Positions 1-6,503 of a stretch of DNA of 7,397 bases are shown here, in pieces. A program made the position numbers and the translations under genes. The stretch is from Euryarchaeota archaeon UBA229 (GTDB lineage: Archaea; Thermoplasmatota; Poseidoniia; Poseidoniales; Poseidoniaceae). The stretch covers positions 1 to 7,397 of the forward strand of contig DAUW01000112.1 of assembly GCA_002505355.1 (NCBI GenBank). Reading direction: 5' to 3'. Each line of letters begins with the position of its first letter. The stretch's first letter is position 1. Below the pieces are notes generated by a model. It ran no database searches, had not been told where the DNA came from, and saw nothing but the letters and a program-made list of their open reading frames with translations.

Positions 1-1199
1 CGGAAACAGATATTGCACCACTCTCTAACCGACATCATCGATAAATTATCTGTGTCGCTTACAAGTTGCTCTAAATAATCTGACAATTCGCAATACCTCT
101 CAATCATTTTAGCCCATCCAGCATCACCAATCTCGCGCCATGCAATCCAGAGTTTGAGTGCATCATTGCGCCTTCCGCATTGCAGTGAATAACGACCTAA
201 GTCGACATCCTTCGTATCCTCATGGAAAAGATAGTGAGCTGCATCACCGTGAGTACAAACAGCTCGTAGGATGTTCTTTTGCTTGACTAAGAAGACACTA
301 CAAATCAGCGGTAGCCCCATCATTTTGTGAGCATCCCAGCAAACACTGTCTGCGAGCTCAACTCCGTCCATCAAATGCCTGTGACGTTTGGAAAATAAAC
401 AACTTCCACCCCATGCTGCATCGACGTGTAGCCAGATTCCACGATCATGGGCGATATTTGCAATTTGTTTTAGCGGATCAAAAGCACCACGCACGGTCGT
501 CCCGGATGTAGCAATAACGCAAAACGGAATTAATCCGTTAGCAATCGCTCGGTCTATTTCATCAATGAGCGATTCCGGCTTCATCCGCCCACTCGAATCA
601 CACGCTACCTTGATTAAGTTCTGATGACCGATTCCAACAACATTAGCCGACATTAGCACTGAGTAGTGCGCTTCAACTGACACAAACGCAGCAAATTTTG
701 AACCATTAAAACCATTCAGCGAAGACATTGCATCTGCTGCTTGCCTTGCACACAACATCCCCAGCATATTACCATTGGAACCACCGGTTGTCAATGTGCC
801 AAACCCGTCGCTATATCCAATGATTTGCGACATACGATCAATAATCGCCTTTTCAATCAGGGTAGCAATAGGTGATAATTCGTAAGTGTACATAGATTGG
901 TTAGTGAGAGCTGCGATGACCTCGCCGGCAAATCCCGCAACGTTGAGACCACCCCATAGTGGATTCATAAACTCAGGTCGGTTAGTCTTCACGCATTGCT
1001 CTAGGTAATTATCAAGGTCGTCTAATATAGACTCCGTCCCGAGACCTTCTAAAGGCAAGGACAAATCAGTGATTTTTTTTCTCGAATTGGCCGTTAGGTA
1101 ATCGACAGTACGTTGATTAGAATCATCTATGGATTCGATGTAGAACCTAATTCTGCCGACCAGCTCGTCCAAGAACTGAGCTAACTCTGCACCTCGCAT
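1..1199 (-). CDS. Group II PLP-dependent amino acid decarboxylase, GAD/CSAD-like (partial, C-terminus beyond left edge)
   Basis: This frame is open from an ATG at 1199 down to the window edge: 399 codons, no stop. It is a pyridoxal-phosphate enzyme removing the alpha-carboxyl group of an amino acid, probably an acidic or sulfinic one such as glutamate, aspartate or cysteine sulfinate. Visible landmarks are MYTYELSP (about 103-110), TTGGSNGN (137-144), the cofactor-stacking histidine in HYS (178-180), SGTTVRGAFDP (232-242), LHVDAAWGG with the PLP-nitrogen Asp260 (257-265), the Schiff-base lysine in DAHKMM (Lys292), and LQCGRRNDALKLW (339-351). Order and wording match animal GAD and cysteine sulfinate decarboxylase closely, while archaeal MfnA enzymes are shorter and differ. 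About 60-100 residues should be missing at the C-terminus. An in-frame TAG at 1218-1220 bounds the start; GTG at 1205 is the only other near start. No Shine-Dalgarno is evident. It is divergent from the thiamine operon. Family is sure, substrate is not. Confidence 0.93.
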   Translation of the reverse strand, partial: MRGAELAQFLDELVGRIRFYIESIDDSNQRTVDYLTANSRKKITDLSLPLEGLGTESILDDLDNYLEQCVKTNRPEFMNPLWGGLNVAGFAGEVIAALTNQSMYTYELSPIATLIEKAIIDRMSQIIGYSDGFGTLTTGGSNGNMLGMLCARQAADAMSSLNGFNGSKFAAFVSVEAHYSVLMSANVVGIGHQNLIKVACDSSGRMKPESLIDEIDRAIANGLIPFCVIATSGTTVRGAFDPLKQIANIAHDRGIWLHVDAAWGGSCLFSKRHRHLMDGVELADSVCWDAHKMMGLPLICSVFLVKQKNILRAVCTHGDAAHYLFHEDTKDVDLGRYSLQCGRRNDALKLWIAWREIGDAGWAKMIERYCELSDYLEQLVSDTDNLSMMSVREWCNICF

Positions 1200-1270
1200 C
1201 AGCACATACCCAGCGCGCTAGTTCTTTGAAACATGCGGTCGTTTGATTTCCTAGTAGCGAAATATGCTAT

Positions 1271-1289
1271 TTTATTCAATATGAATAAA
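1271..1289. promoter_or_regulatory. 8-bp inverted repeat with 3-nt spacer, candidate operator
   Basis: TTTATTCA-ATA-TGAATAAA is a perfect 8+8 inverted repeat with a three-base centre. Size and form fit a dimeric HTH repressor site. It lies 71 bp upstream of the decarboxylase ATG and 183 bp upstream of the regulator ATG, so on position alone it could serve the leftward gene at least as well. Its AT-richness raises the chance of coincidence. The link to any regulator is inference. Confidence 0.45.
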
Positions 1290-1426
1290 TTATTAATTGT
1301 TATGCATTCGCAGTATATCAAAGCAATTCTTGCAAATTTATGCCTACTTTGTAATCTTAGGGTGAAAAATCCCATAAATCATCAGACGCTTAACAAATTC
1401 ACGCAAAATTTCAACAATTGGACTGA

Positions 1427-1433
1427 TTAATTA
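1427..1433 (+). promoter_or_regulatory. Weak TATA-like element for the thiR operon
   Basis: TTAATTA ends 39 bp upstream of the regulator ATG. With usual archaeal TATA-to-start spacing of about 25 bp, transcription would begin near 1455-1460 and give a very short leader, which fits the lack of a Shine-Dalgarno before this first gene. The match to the archaeal TATA consensus is poor, so this is a low-confidence placement. Confidence 0.25.
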
Positions 1434-1434
1434 C

Positions 1435-1444
1435 GTGAATTCAC
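1435..1444. promoter_or_regulatory. Perfect 10-bp palindrome GTGAATTCAC, candidate ThiR operator
   Basis: GTGAATTCAC is self-complementary, starts one base after the TATA-like element and ends 28 bp before the regulator ATG. A repressor bound here would block RNA polymerase or pre-initiation complex assembly. Half-sites TTCAC at 1398-1402 and GTGAA at 1362-1366 lie upstream; the AATTCAC heptamer at 1396 recurs at 1438, a 42-bp spacing close to four helical turns. ThiR motifs are known to be palindromic and lineage-specific, so there is no universal consensus to match. Confidence 0.4.
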
Positions 1445-1472
1445 CGATCTGTCAACAGAAAAGTAATGCGAT

Positions 1473-2384
1473 ATGCATGAGCAACTAGTAATATTGAATA
1501 ACCAGCCAAGTTTGGACTTGATCATGCTAGGGGAAGTAGGTGGCAAGTGGCTTGACCGCTTGCACCAGCATTTAGCCAAAGATTTGCGCGGCAAAGGATG
1601 GTCTCAAACAGAGATTGCTAACATACTTGGGTCGACACAAAGCACAATCTCGCGCCACGTACAAAAACCAACAATTCGACTTCCCGCATCAGCAGATGAA
1701 GCTATGGTTGATTCTTGGGCAATCGAGCTATCACAAGCACTCTCTGCTATCGGTCCCGATTCAAGCGTGATCCGCCAAAGACTGATAGTTGAAATGCAAT
1801 TTTCTGGTCAACAAACGCTAAGATTTGACAAGACGTTGACTGGATTAGACCTTGACACAAGCCAAATGGAGAGCGCCTTGCTAAGACGTTTAGAGTGGGC
1901 CATTGGAAGACTTGATGTCAACCGAATCAAGCACATAATCCCAGCTGTCGGAATGAACATTGCATCCTGCACAAAAGGTGCCAGAGAAAGTGATGACGTC
2001 GCCGCCTTCCCAGGAAGAATTGCGATTGTCAATGGCAAACTGAGGCATCATGAAACACCGGCCTTCGGTGTGTCAAACCACCTTGCATCAATATTGATAC
2101 AAGCCCACACCATGAACGAAGCAAAAACCTCCATCATCAATCTCAAACCAGAAATAAGTGATGATAAAGTAAACATCACTAAAGTCAAAAAATTGTGTGA
2201 ACAGTTAGGATATTCATACGCCACCTGCAAGAAAGGCAAGCTTATCGGTTCGCACTCAAAAATAGATATTATTCTCGACGAGGGTGGTTATGGTTGGGAA
2301 CCCAGCCTGTATATTCTAGCACACAATCCGCTGGAATTAATCGACCGTACCCACTTAATCGCTGGGCAAATAAAAGGTGAATGA
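1473..2384 (+). CDS. thiR: ThiR-like transcriptional regulator: HTH domain fused to ThiN domain
   Basis: This 303-aa protein has an N-terminal helix-turn-helix and a C-terminal thiamine-phosphate-synthase-like (ThiN) domain. The HTH is at about 43-63 (SQTEIANILGSTQSTISRHV), followed by a linker helical region to about 135. The ThiN domain runs about 140-300 and shows GMNIASC (160-166), DVAAFPGRI (175-183), FGVSNHLA (198-205), INLKPEI (222-228) and DIILDEGGYGWEP (265-277). In characterised archaeal ThiR proteins the ThiN domain binds thiamine phosphate as co-repressor and the protein controls thiamine synthesis and uptake genes; the adjacent thiamine ABC transporter supports the same role here. 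Arg182 and His203 sit at the conserved Arg and His positions of the ThiN fold, so catalysis cannot be excluded from sequence alone. ATG 1473 is the natural start; no Shine-Dalgarno precedes it, as in many leaderless archaeal first genes. Its stop lies one base before the tbpA ATG. Confidence 0.88.
   Translation: MHEQLVILNNQPSLDLIMLGEVGGKWLDRLHQHLAKDLRGKGWSQTEIANILGSTQSTISRHVQKPTIRLPASADEAMVDSWAIELSQALSAIGPDSSVIRQRLIVEMQFSGQQTLRFDKTLTGLDLDTSQMESALLRRLEWAIGRLDVNRIKHIIPAVGMNIASCTKGARESDDVAAFPGRIAIVNGKLRHHETPAFGVSNHLASILIQAHTMNEAKTSIINLKPEISDDKVNITKVKKLCEQLGYSYATCKKGKLIGSHSKIDIILDEGGYGWEPSLYILAHNPLELIDRTHLIAGQIKGE
2376..2380 (+). promoter_or_regulatory. Shine-Dalgarno GGTGA of tbpA
   Basis: GGTGA pairs with the conserved 16S 3' end (UCACC) and sits 5 nt before ATG 2386. 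It decides in favour of 2386 as the start over the in-frame GTG at 2377, which lies inside this site. It overlaps the last codons of thiR, pointing to coupled translation. Confidence 0.75.
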
Positions 2385-2385
2385 A

Positions 2386-3519
2386 ATGAAGACTAAACTG
2401 ACTTTTTGTATATTATTGATTGTAACTGCATCAACCGCTGGGTGTCTCGGAACACTCGAAGAGGAGATCGAGCTGAACTGTGAGGTATTGCCCGCCGGCC
2501 ACGAAGATGATGGAAAGTTGAGAATTCTTAGTTACGACGTGTTAGCATTGAGCGACAGTATGATTGACGAATTTACCAACCAAACCGGGTATGAAGTCGA
2601 ATTCATCAAGACGGACGATGCCGGTGGAATACTTGACCAAATGATGTTAACAAAAAATGCTCAACAGGCTGATTTAATGATTGGTTTGGATAACACCTAT
2701 CTGCAAACCGCCATCGAAAACTGCTTGCTGAGAGACACCACATACACAAACAACGAGAACTACCAAAACATTAGTTCGACCGCTATGGAGCCATACTCTG
2801 GACCGCTGGCCATACCTTTTGACCAAGGTCCGGTTTGTCTTAACTTTGACGAAGACTTTGTTGATGGAGAAAATGTCACTGAGCCAACATCTCTGTGGGA
2901 CTTAACCACTGAGGTTTGGCAGGGTAAAACAGCCTTCCCATCCCCCATAACCTCATCGCCGGGAAGATCGTTCATGGTTGCGACAGTAGACTACTTTGCC
3001 AACGATGCGGATGAAACCACTGACGCTTTTGACTGGTGGAAAGCCATGGCTGACAACGGAGCAATATTCACCAGTGGTTGGACAGAGGCATATGAGACGC
3101 ATTATACTGGTGGCTACGGCGAATACACTGATGGACATATTGGTGACGCTCACATAACCGTTTCATACTGCCAATCCCCTGGTGTCGAGGCTTACTACTC
3201 AGGAAACTATACTCATTCAACGTCCCTCGTGTTACCTAAATCTACAATCCAGCAGGTAGAATACACCGGGATAATTAACGGAGCGGCCAATGTTATTGCT
3301 GCCGAGTTATTTATCGAATATTTACTGAGCCCAGAGGTAAATTCTCTGATGCCGGAAAACAATCTGATGTATCCGGTTCTTGAAGGATACGGGCTGCCTG
3401 AAACCGATGGTTACAATTTCCACTCGGATATACCACAAGAAAATGCGAATATCAACATTGAAACTATCAATAATGAAATGGAAAACTGGCTAGAACAATG
3501 GCAATCGGCTACTGATTGA
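2386..3519 (+). CDS. tbpA: Thiamine ABC transporter substrate-binding lipoprotein, TbpA/ThiB-like
   Basis: This 377-aa extracellular solute-binding protein should capture thiamine, or thiamine phosphates, and deliver it to the ThiP-like permease. The N-terminus is a lipoprotein signal: basic KTK, a hydrophobic stretch, then STAGC with the lipid-anchored Cys20, followed by an acidic tether (LEEEIE). The mature domain, from about residue 44, follows E. coli TbpA motif by motif: LRILSYD (45-51), ADLMIGLDN (95-103), IPFDQG (143-148), FTSGWTEAY (228-236), TVSYCQSP (258-265), NNLMYPVLEG (325-334) and a C-terminal NWLEQWQ (367-373). These motifs separate TbpA from iron- and putrescine-binding relatives. 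Length exceeds E. coli TbpA (about 327 aa), mostly through the tether and a slightly longer region around 235-275. It sits between the regulator and the permease, 1 nt after the former. Exact ligand (thiamine, phosphate ester or pyrimidine precursor) is not proven. Confidence 0.92.
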   Translation: MKTKLTFCILLIVTASTAGCLGTLEEEIELNCEVLPAGHEDDGKLRILSYDVLALSDSMIDEFTNQTGYEVEFIKTDDAGGILDQMMLTKNAQQADLMIGLDNTYLQTAIENCLLRDTTYTNNENYQNISSTAMEPYSGPLAIPFDQGPVCLNFDEDFVDGENVTEPTSLWDLTTEVWQGKTAFPSPITSSPGRSFMVATVDYFANDADETTDAFDWWKAMADNGAIFTSGWTEAYETHYTGGYGEYTDGHIGDAHITVSYCQSPGVEAYYSGNYTHSTSLVLPKSTIQQVEYTGIINGAANVIAAELFIEYLLSPEVNSLMPENNLMYPVLEGYGLPETDGYNFHSDIPQENANINIETINNEMENWLEQWQSATD

Positions 3520-3520
3520 G

Positions 3521-3547
3521 GTGTTACACTGCTGGCTGATTATCAGC
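3521..3547 (+). promoter_or_regulatory. Two small inverted repeats upstream of the thiP ribosome-binding site
   Basis: The tbpA-thiP gap carries GTGT-T-ACAC (3521-3529) and GCTGAT-T-ATCAGC (3535-3547). In RNA the second can form a 5-bp stem with a 3-nt loop, ending two bases before the AGGAGG at 3550-3555. No T-tract follows, so it is not a canonical terminator. It could tune translation of the permease relative to the more abundant binding protein, protect an mRNA end, or be a protein-binding site. Existence is certain, function is inferred. Confidence 0.5.
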
Positions 3548-3549
3548 AC

Positions 3550-3555
3550 AGGAGG
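3550..3555 (+). promoter_or_regulatory. Strong Shine-Dalgarno AGGAGG of thiP, with no ATG at normal spacing
   Basis: AGGAGG followed by T gives a full-length anti-16S match, the strongest in the window. The permease frame reads TTG directly after it (3556), then ATT (3559) and GTA (3562). The only nearby ATG (3573) is in a different frame that does not encode the permease. The true start is therefore unsettled. Confidence 0.75.
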
Positions 3556-5283
3556 TTGATTGTATACTCTCAATGGATAGTTATTATTGGGTTCACCTTG
3601 TTAACAACACTACCGCTACTGTATGCAATATTGCGGCTAACCTCAGTCACAGATCTCACAATATTCCAAGCGCTGACGAATTTCTTTGCTGATGATGACA
3701 CCATAAGTGCGCTTAAATTTACTCTTCTTGAAGCAACATTTTCAACAGCCTTCACATTATTGCTTGGGGTTCCCGTGGCTTGGTATCTGGGTCGTTATAG
3801 ATGGCGTAGAATACGCCTGCTAAGGGCATTATTATCCATACCGTTTGTCACACCATCAATCGTTGTTGCAATGGGTTTTATGATGTTGATTGATCCTGGC
3901 GGACTGTTAGATTCAGTTGGTATCGATTTGCGTCTTGAAACCGGGATTATCGGGAAATTAGCTGCGCTAACTGGGTGGTCTAATCCTGGACACTTCATCG
4001 CCCTGATTGCAGCACATGTGTGGTTTAATCTATCGCTAGTGATGAGGTTTCTCGAACCAACAATCGCAACGATGGATAGAACTTGGGAGGAACAAATTAG
4101 ATTTCTTCCCGCTGGGAGAACCGGATTTGGCAGAGTCAAGCACCTTTGGTTCCCACTCCTCGCTCCAGCTGCGCTGTGTGCTTCATGCCTTTGCTTCATT
4201 TTCAGTTTCAGCTCTTTTGCCTTAGTGAAGTGGCTCACCCCAAACCAAGACAACCTCGAAACCTTGATGGCTAAATCTGGCGGTTCAGCAGGCATTTACA
4301 ATTACCGAATAGATACTAGCGAAGTCGTCCTCTCAACCTCACTCGTACAATTGCTAATCCTTTCAGTTGCAATTGTCTTGACGGCGAGGATTCAGAAAAA
4401 ACATTCCTCAATACACTCAATCGTTGCAGAGAATTCTCACCAGAATAGGGACTCAGTTGGCAATAAATTCGCGATAATGACCATTACTAGTGCAACTTGC
4501 TTTGCCTTGTTGCCACTCGCTCTAGTGGGAATTTCATCATTGCGTATTAGAAACCCAAGAACCAATGATTATTATTATTCTACGGAGGCATGGATTGAGG
4601 CATGGCAGGGCAATTACTCCGCCACCGCAATACCAGAGGCTATGTATAATTCATTGATCTATTGTATTTTTACCCTCATTATTGCCTTACCGCTTGGTTA
4701 CATGATTTCTTCAGCTATCGCTCGACTCGAAGCCGAGAATAAACCTAAAACCGCTCAAATAGTTGAGTTTAGTAGTATGATTCCTCTAGCATTGTCTGCG
4801 GTTATGATCGGTCTTGGAATACTCATCGGTGTTTTACAATTGGCGCCATCAATGTTCTCGTGGATGATAATTCCAGCAATACCCCACATCATAATCACAA
4901 CACCATTTGTTGTTAGAATAATGCTTCCAGCAATTAGGTCGCTTGAACCTGAATACCAGGAACAAGCCGCCCTGCTAGGGCTTTCACCATTACGCACATG
5001 GTGGCATAGCCGCATTGCTTTGCTCAGGGCGCCAATGGTTGTTTCTGGAGCATTGACAATGGCTTTTTCATTGGGAGAATTTGGTGCATCATGGATATTA
5101 GTTAGGTCAGGTTCGTGGGATAGTTTGTCTGTGCTTGTCGACCAGTTAATGGGTAAACCAAAGTTTGACCCACTTATTCAACCGATGGCAATGGCAGCAG
5201 CAACGACTTTGATGATCTTGACATTTGTGTTATTTTTAATTGCAGAAAGATTTCGCAATGTCGATGAAGGGAGTGGTTTTTGA
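3556..5283 (+). CDS. thiP: Thiamine ABC transporter permease, fused two-domain ThiP-like
   Basis: This protein of up to 575 aa is an integral membrane permease in which two homologous halves are fused, as in E. coli ThiP (about 536 aa). The first half has hydrophobic segments near 6-25, 58-78, 93-112, 146-166, 200-222 and 257-276; the second near 304-326, 365-386, 404-427, 435-456, 493-515 and 545-563. Each half carries the cytoplasmic EAA-type coupling loop that docks on the ATPase: WEEQIRFLPAGR (177-188) and YQEQAALLGLSP (467-478). The second half's GALTMAFSLGEFGAS is typical of the ThiP/iron-transporter permease group. The start given is TTG 3556, the furthest upstream recognised start after the tbpA stop; it touches the Shine-Dalgarno, so ATT 3559, GTA 3562 or TTG 3598 must be considered. 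The last would cut the first membrane helix. The stop TGA shares a base with the thiQ ATG. Confidence 0.9.
   Translation: MIVYSQWIVIIGFTLLTTLPLLYAILRLTSVTDLTIFQALTNFFADDDTISALKFTLLEATFSTAFTLLLGVPVAWYLGRYRWRRIRLLRALLSIPFVTPSIVVAMGFMMLIDPGGLLDSVGIDLRLETGIIGKLAALTGWSNPGHFIALIAAHVWFNLSLVMRFLEPTIATMDRTWEEQIRFLPAGRTGFGRVKHLWFPLLAPAALCASCLCFIFSFSSFALVKWLTPNQDNLETLMAKSGGSAGIYNYRIDTSEVVLSTSLVQLLILSVAIVLTARIQKKHSSIHSIVAENSHQNRDSVGNKFAIMTITSATCFALLPLALVGISSLRIRNPRTNDYYYSTEAWIEAWQGNYSATAIPEAMYNSLIYCIFTLIIALPLGYMISSAIARLEAENKPKTAQIVEFSSMIPLALSAVMIGLGILIGVLQLAPSMFSWMIIPAIPHIIITTPFVVRIMLPAIRSLEPEYQEQAALLGLSPLRTWWHSRIALLRAPMVVSGALTMAFSLGEFGASWILVRSGSWDSLSVLVDQLMGKPKFDPLIQPMAMAAATTLMILTFVLFLIAERFRNVDEGSGF
5268..5273 (+). 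promoter_or_regulatory. Shine-Dalgarno AGGGAG of thiQ
   Basis: AGGGAG lies 9 nt before ATG 5283, inside the end of thiP. It supports ATG 5283 rather than the TTG at 5280 as the thiQ start, and the TGATG stop/start overlap suggests translational coupling. Confidence 0.5.
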
Positions 5284-5942
5284 TGAATGATAATATTGAG
5301 GTATTAACAGTCGACATCGGTAAAAAGTCATTTGATAGTGAACCCATATTCTCCAAACTAAAACTGGCAATAAAGTCCGGCGAAATTGTGTCCATTTTTG
5401 GCGCCAGTGGATGCGGAAAGACGACATTATTGCGGATGATTGCAGGGCTAGAACATTCAAATCTAGGTGAAATAAAGATTGCCGATGATTATGCAAATAG
5501 AATCGGTTTCATTTTCCAAAAACCAATTCTATATCCACACTTGAATGTTGGTAAGAATATTTTACTCGGCAGTAAACAACGACTACCCAAAAATGCCCGA
5601 GAGGAAACGATAATTAAATCATTGAAAACCGTGAAACTGACAGATTTTGGCGGCAGAAAAGTAACCACCCTATCGGGTGGAGAGGCCCAGAGGGTTGTAT
5701 TGGCGAGAGCGTTGTTAGCAGAGCCAAAACTGCTCCTTCTTGACGAGCCATTCTCGTCGCTCGATCTGGACTCTCGCCGACAATTAGCAAGAGATGTAAA
5801 AACTATTTTGAAGGAAAAAAACGTATCTGCAATCCACGTTTCCCACGATATTGAGGAAGCCAAAATCATTTCTGATAGGATACTGCATTGGCAAGATATT
5901 TGTGAACCAAACAACGCAAGCAATAATAACGAGCATGAATAA
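5283..5942 (+). CDS. thiQ: Thiamine ABC transporter ATP-binding protein, ThiQ-like
   Basis: This 219-aa cytoplasmic ATPase powers import through the ThiP-like permease. From ATG 5283 all nucleotide-binding-domain elements are present in order: Walker A GASGCGKTT (40-48), Q-loop glutamine in FIFQKP (Gln79), ABC signature LSGGEAQR (130-137), Walker B LLLLDEP with catalytic Glu155, D-loop SSLD (158-161), and the switch histidine in HVSHD (His188). The domain ends soon after, without the regulatory C-terminal domain found in MalK- or FbpC-type ATPases, which fits the short ThiQ family (about 230 aa). The tail is polar and Asn-rich. The assignment to thiamine rests on operon context as much as on sequence, because ABC ATPases of short type resemble one another. 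The ATG overlaps the thiP stop by one base; the last 8 nt overlap the next gene. Confidence 0.9.
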   Translation: MNDNIEVLTVDIGKKSFDSEPIFSKLKLAIKSGEIVSIFGASGCGKTTLLRMIAGLEHSNLGEIKIADDYANRIGFIFQKPILYPHLNVGKNILLGSKQRLPKNAREETIIKSLKTVKLTDFGGRKVTTLSGGEAQRVVLARALLAEPKLLLLDEPFSSLDLDSRRQLARDVKTILKEKNVSAIHVSHDIEEAKIISDRILHWQDICEPNNASNNNEHE

Positions 5943-6495
5943 GATTTATTCGAGCCACATGCCTGTTGTCCCGATTGAGGTTTTGCCATATGTCAGGGGA
6001 ATTCAGTTAGTTCTTTCAAGTTATGAGGGCTATACTAAGGGTAAACGGCGCGAGGCTGACAAACTCATTCGAGACGAAATAAAACGTGCTGGAACCAGGG
6101 CCAGAAATCACCTAATCAATATACAAGATGTTGCCTTCAAATCTGATAAAATTAATATTGCTAAGGTTGCCAAATTAGCGACCACAGGGATAGACGAACT
6201 TATAGAAGATGTTGACAAATCTGTCACGGGAATGAACCACGCATTCTTTTCTGGCAGTCGTTCCGCCAAAGTCTCAGACCTAAAAAAACTGATTAAACAT
6301 GACCATGATGCAATTGAGATGGTAACTAAAGCAATCAATATTGCAAATAGTGCAGAACACGCTTTCAGCACAAATCTCTCTGATGAAGAGGTTCAAGGTC
6401 TAGTCCAACAGTGTCAACAAATGATTACTAGTTGCCAAGGTTTCTTTAATTCTAGAAATAAAATTCTTGGCGGTCTTAGACAGAAAACAAAGTAG
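5935..6495 (+). CDS. Unrecognised basic, largely helical protein
   Basis: I do not recognise this 186-aa product. It begins MNKIYSSHMPVVPIE, has no signal peptide or membrane segment, and looks mostly alpha-helical with a Lys/Arg-rich stretch (about 34-58, KGKRREADKLIRDEIKRAGTRAR), a central helix pair (about 72-100) and helices at 113-142 and 149-170, ending in a basic RQKTK. An amphipathic bundle or coiled coil is likely. The start is ATG 5935, overlapping thiQ by 8 nt; ATG 5959 (Met9) is an alternative, and the frame is open further upstream inside thiQ. No clear Shine-Dalgarno is present, so translation may depend on ribosomes finishing thiQ. Only 8 nt separate it from the SPFH-like gene, which suggests that the two products work together. 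A PspA-like or SPFH-partner role is only a guess. Confidence 0.75.
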   Translation: MNKIYSSHMPVVPIEVLPYVRGIQLVLSSYEGYTKGKRREADKLIRDEIKRAGTRARNHLINIQDVAFKSDKINIAKVAKLATTGIDELIEDVDKSVTGMNHAFFSGSRSAKVSDLKKLIKHDHDAIEMVTKAINIANSAEHAFSTNLSDEEVQGLVQQCQQMITSCQGFFNSRNKILGGLRQKTK

Positions 6496-6499
6496 GTGA
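6495..6499 (+). promoter_or_regulatory. Shine-Dalgarno GGTGA of the SPFH-like gene
   Basis: GGTGA begins on the last base of the preceding TAG stop and lies 4 nt before ATG 6504. It is the same sequence used for tbpA and fixes the start of the last gene. Confidence 0.65.
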
Positions 6500-6503
6500 A
6501 AGT

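Larger units (their letters stand above)
1200..1472. other. Divergent intergenic region with candidate operators
   Basis: This 273-nt AT-rich stretch separates the leftward decarboxylase from the rightward regulator/transporter operon and must hold both promoters unless transcripts begin inside genes. I see two palindromes (1271-1289 and 1435-1444), a weak TATA-like TTAATTA at 1427-1433, and TATATC at 1314-1319. The pentamer GTGAA or its complement TTCAC occurs four times (1362, 1398, 1435, 1440). I see no tRNA and no TPP riboswitch: the conserved CTGAGA and ACCTGATCTGGATAATGCCAG-type elements are absent. A 65-codon open frame at 1233-1430 has no recognisable protein features and is treated as spurious. 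Confidence 0.75.

Noticed and set aside
388..624. 78-codon plus-strand open frame
   Set aside because: It lies antisense inside the well-supported decarboxylase and has no protein family features.
1360..1373. GGG...CCC hairpin as a terminator
   Set aside because: Only three G-C pairs with no following T-tract on either strand.
1233..1430. 65-codon plus-strand open frame in the intergenic region
   Set aside because: No ribosome-binding site, AT-rich composition, no recognisable domain, and it overlaps the candidate regulatory palindromes.
1200..1472. TPP riboswitch upstream of a thiamine operon
   Set aside because: I looked for the conserved THI-box elements and found none; the adjacent HTH-ThiN regulator offers another form of control.
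3517..3556. TGA readthrough giving a TbpA-ThiP fusion, as the two frames are the same
   Set aside because: A one-in-three coincidence explains the shared frame; a strong Shine-Dalgarno before thiP argues for separate initiation, and a lipoprotein fused to a polytopic permease is not a known arrangement in this family.
3795..4295. 166-codon minus-strand open frame inside thiP
   Set aside because: The plus strand encodes conserved permease helices and the first EAA loop here.
5489..5989. 166-codon minus-strand open frame opposite thiQ
   Set aside because: The opposite strand holds the ABC signature, Walker B and switch histidine.
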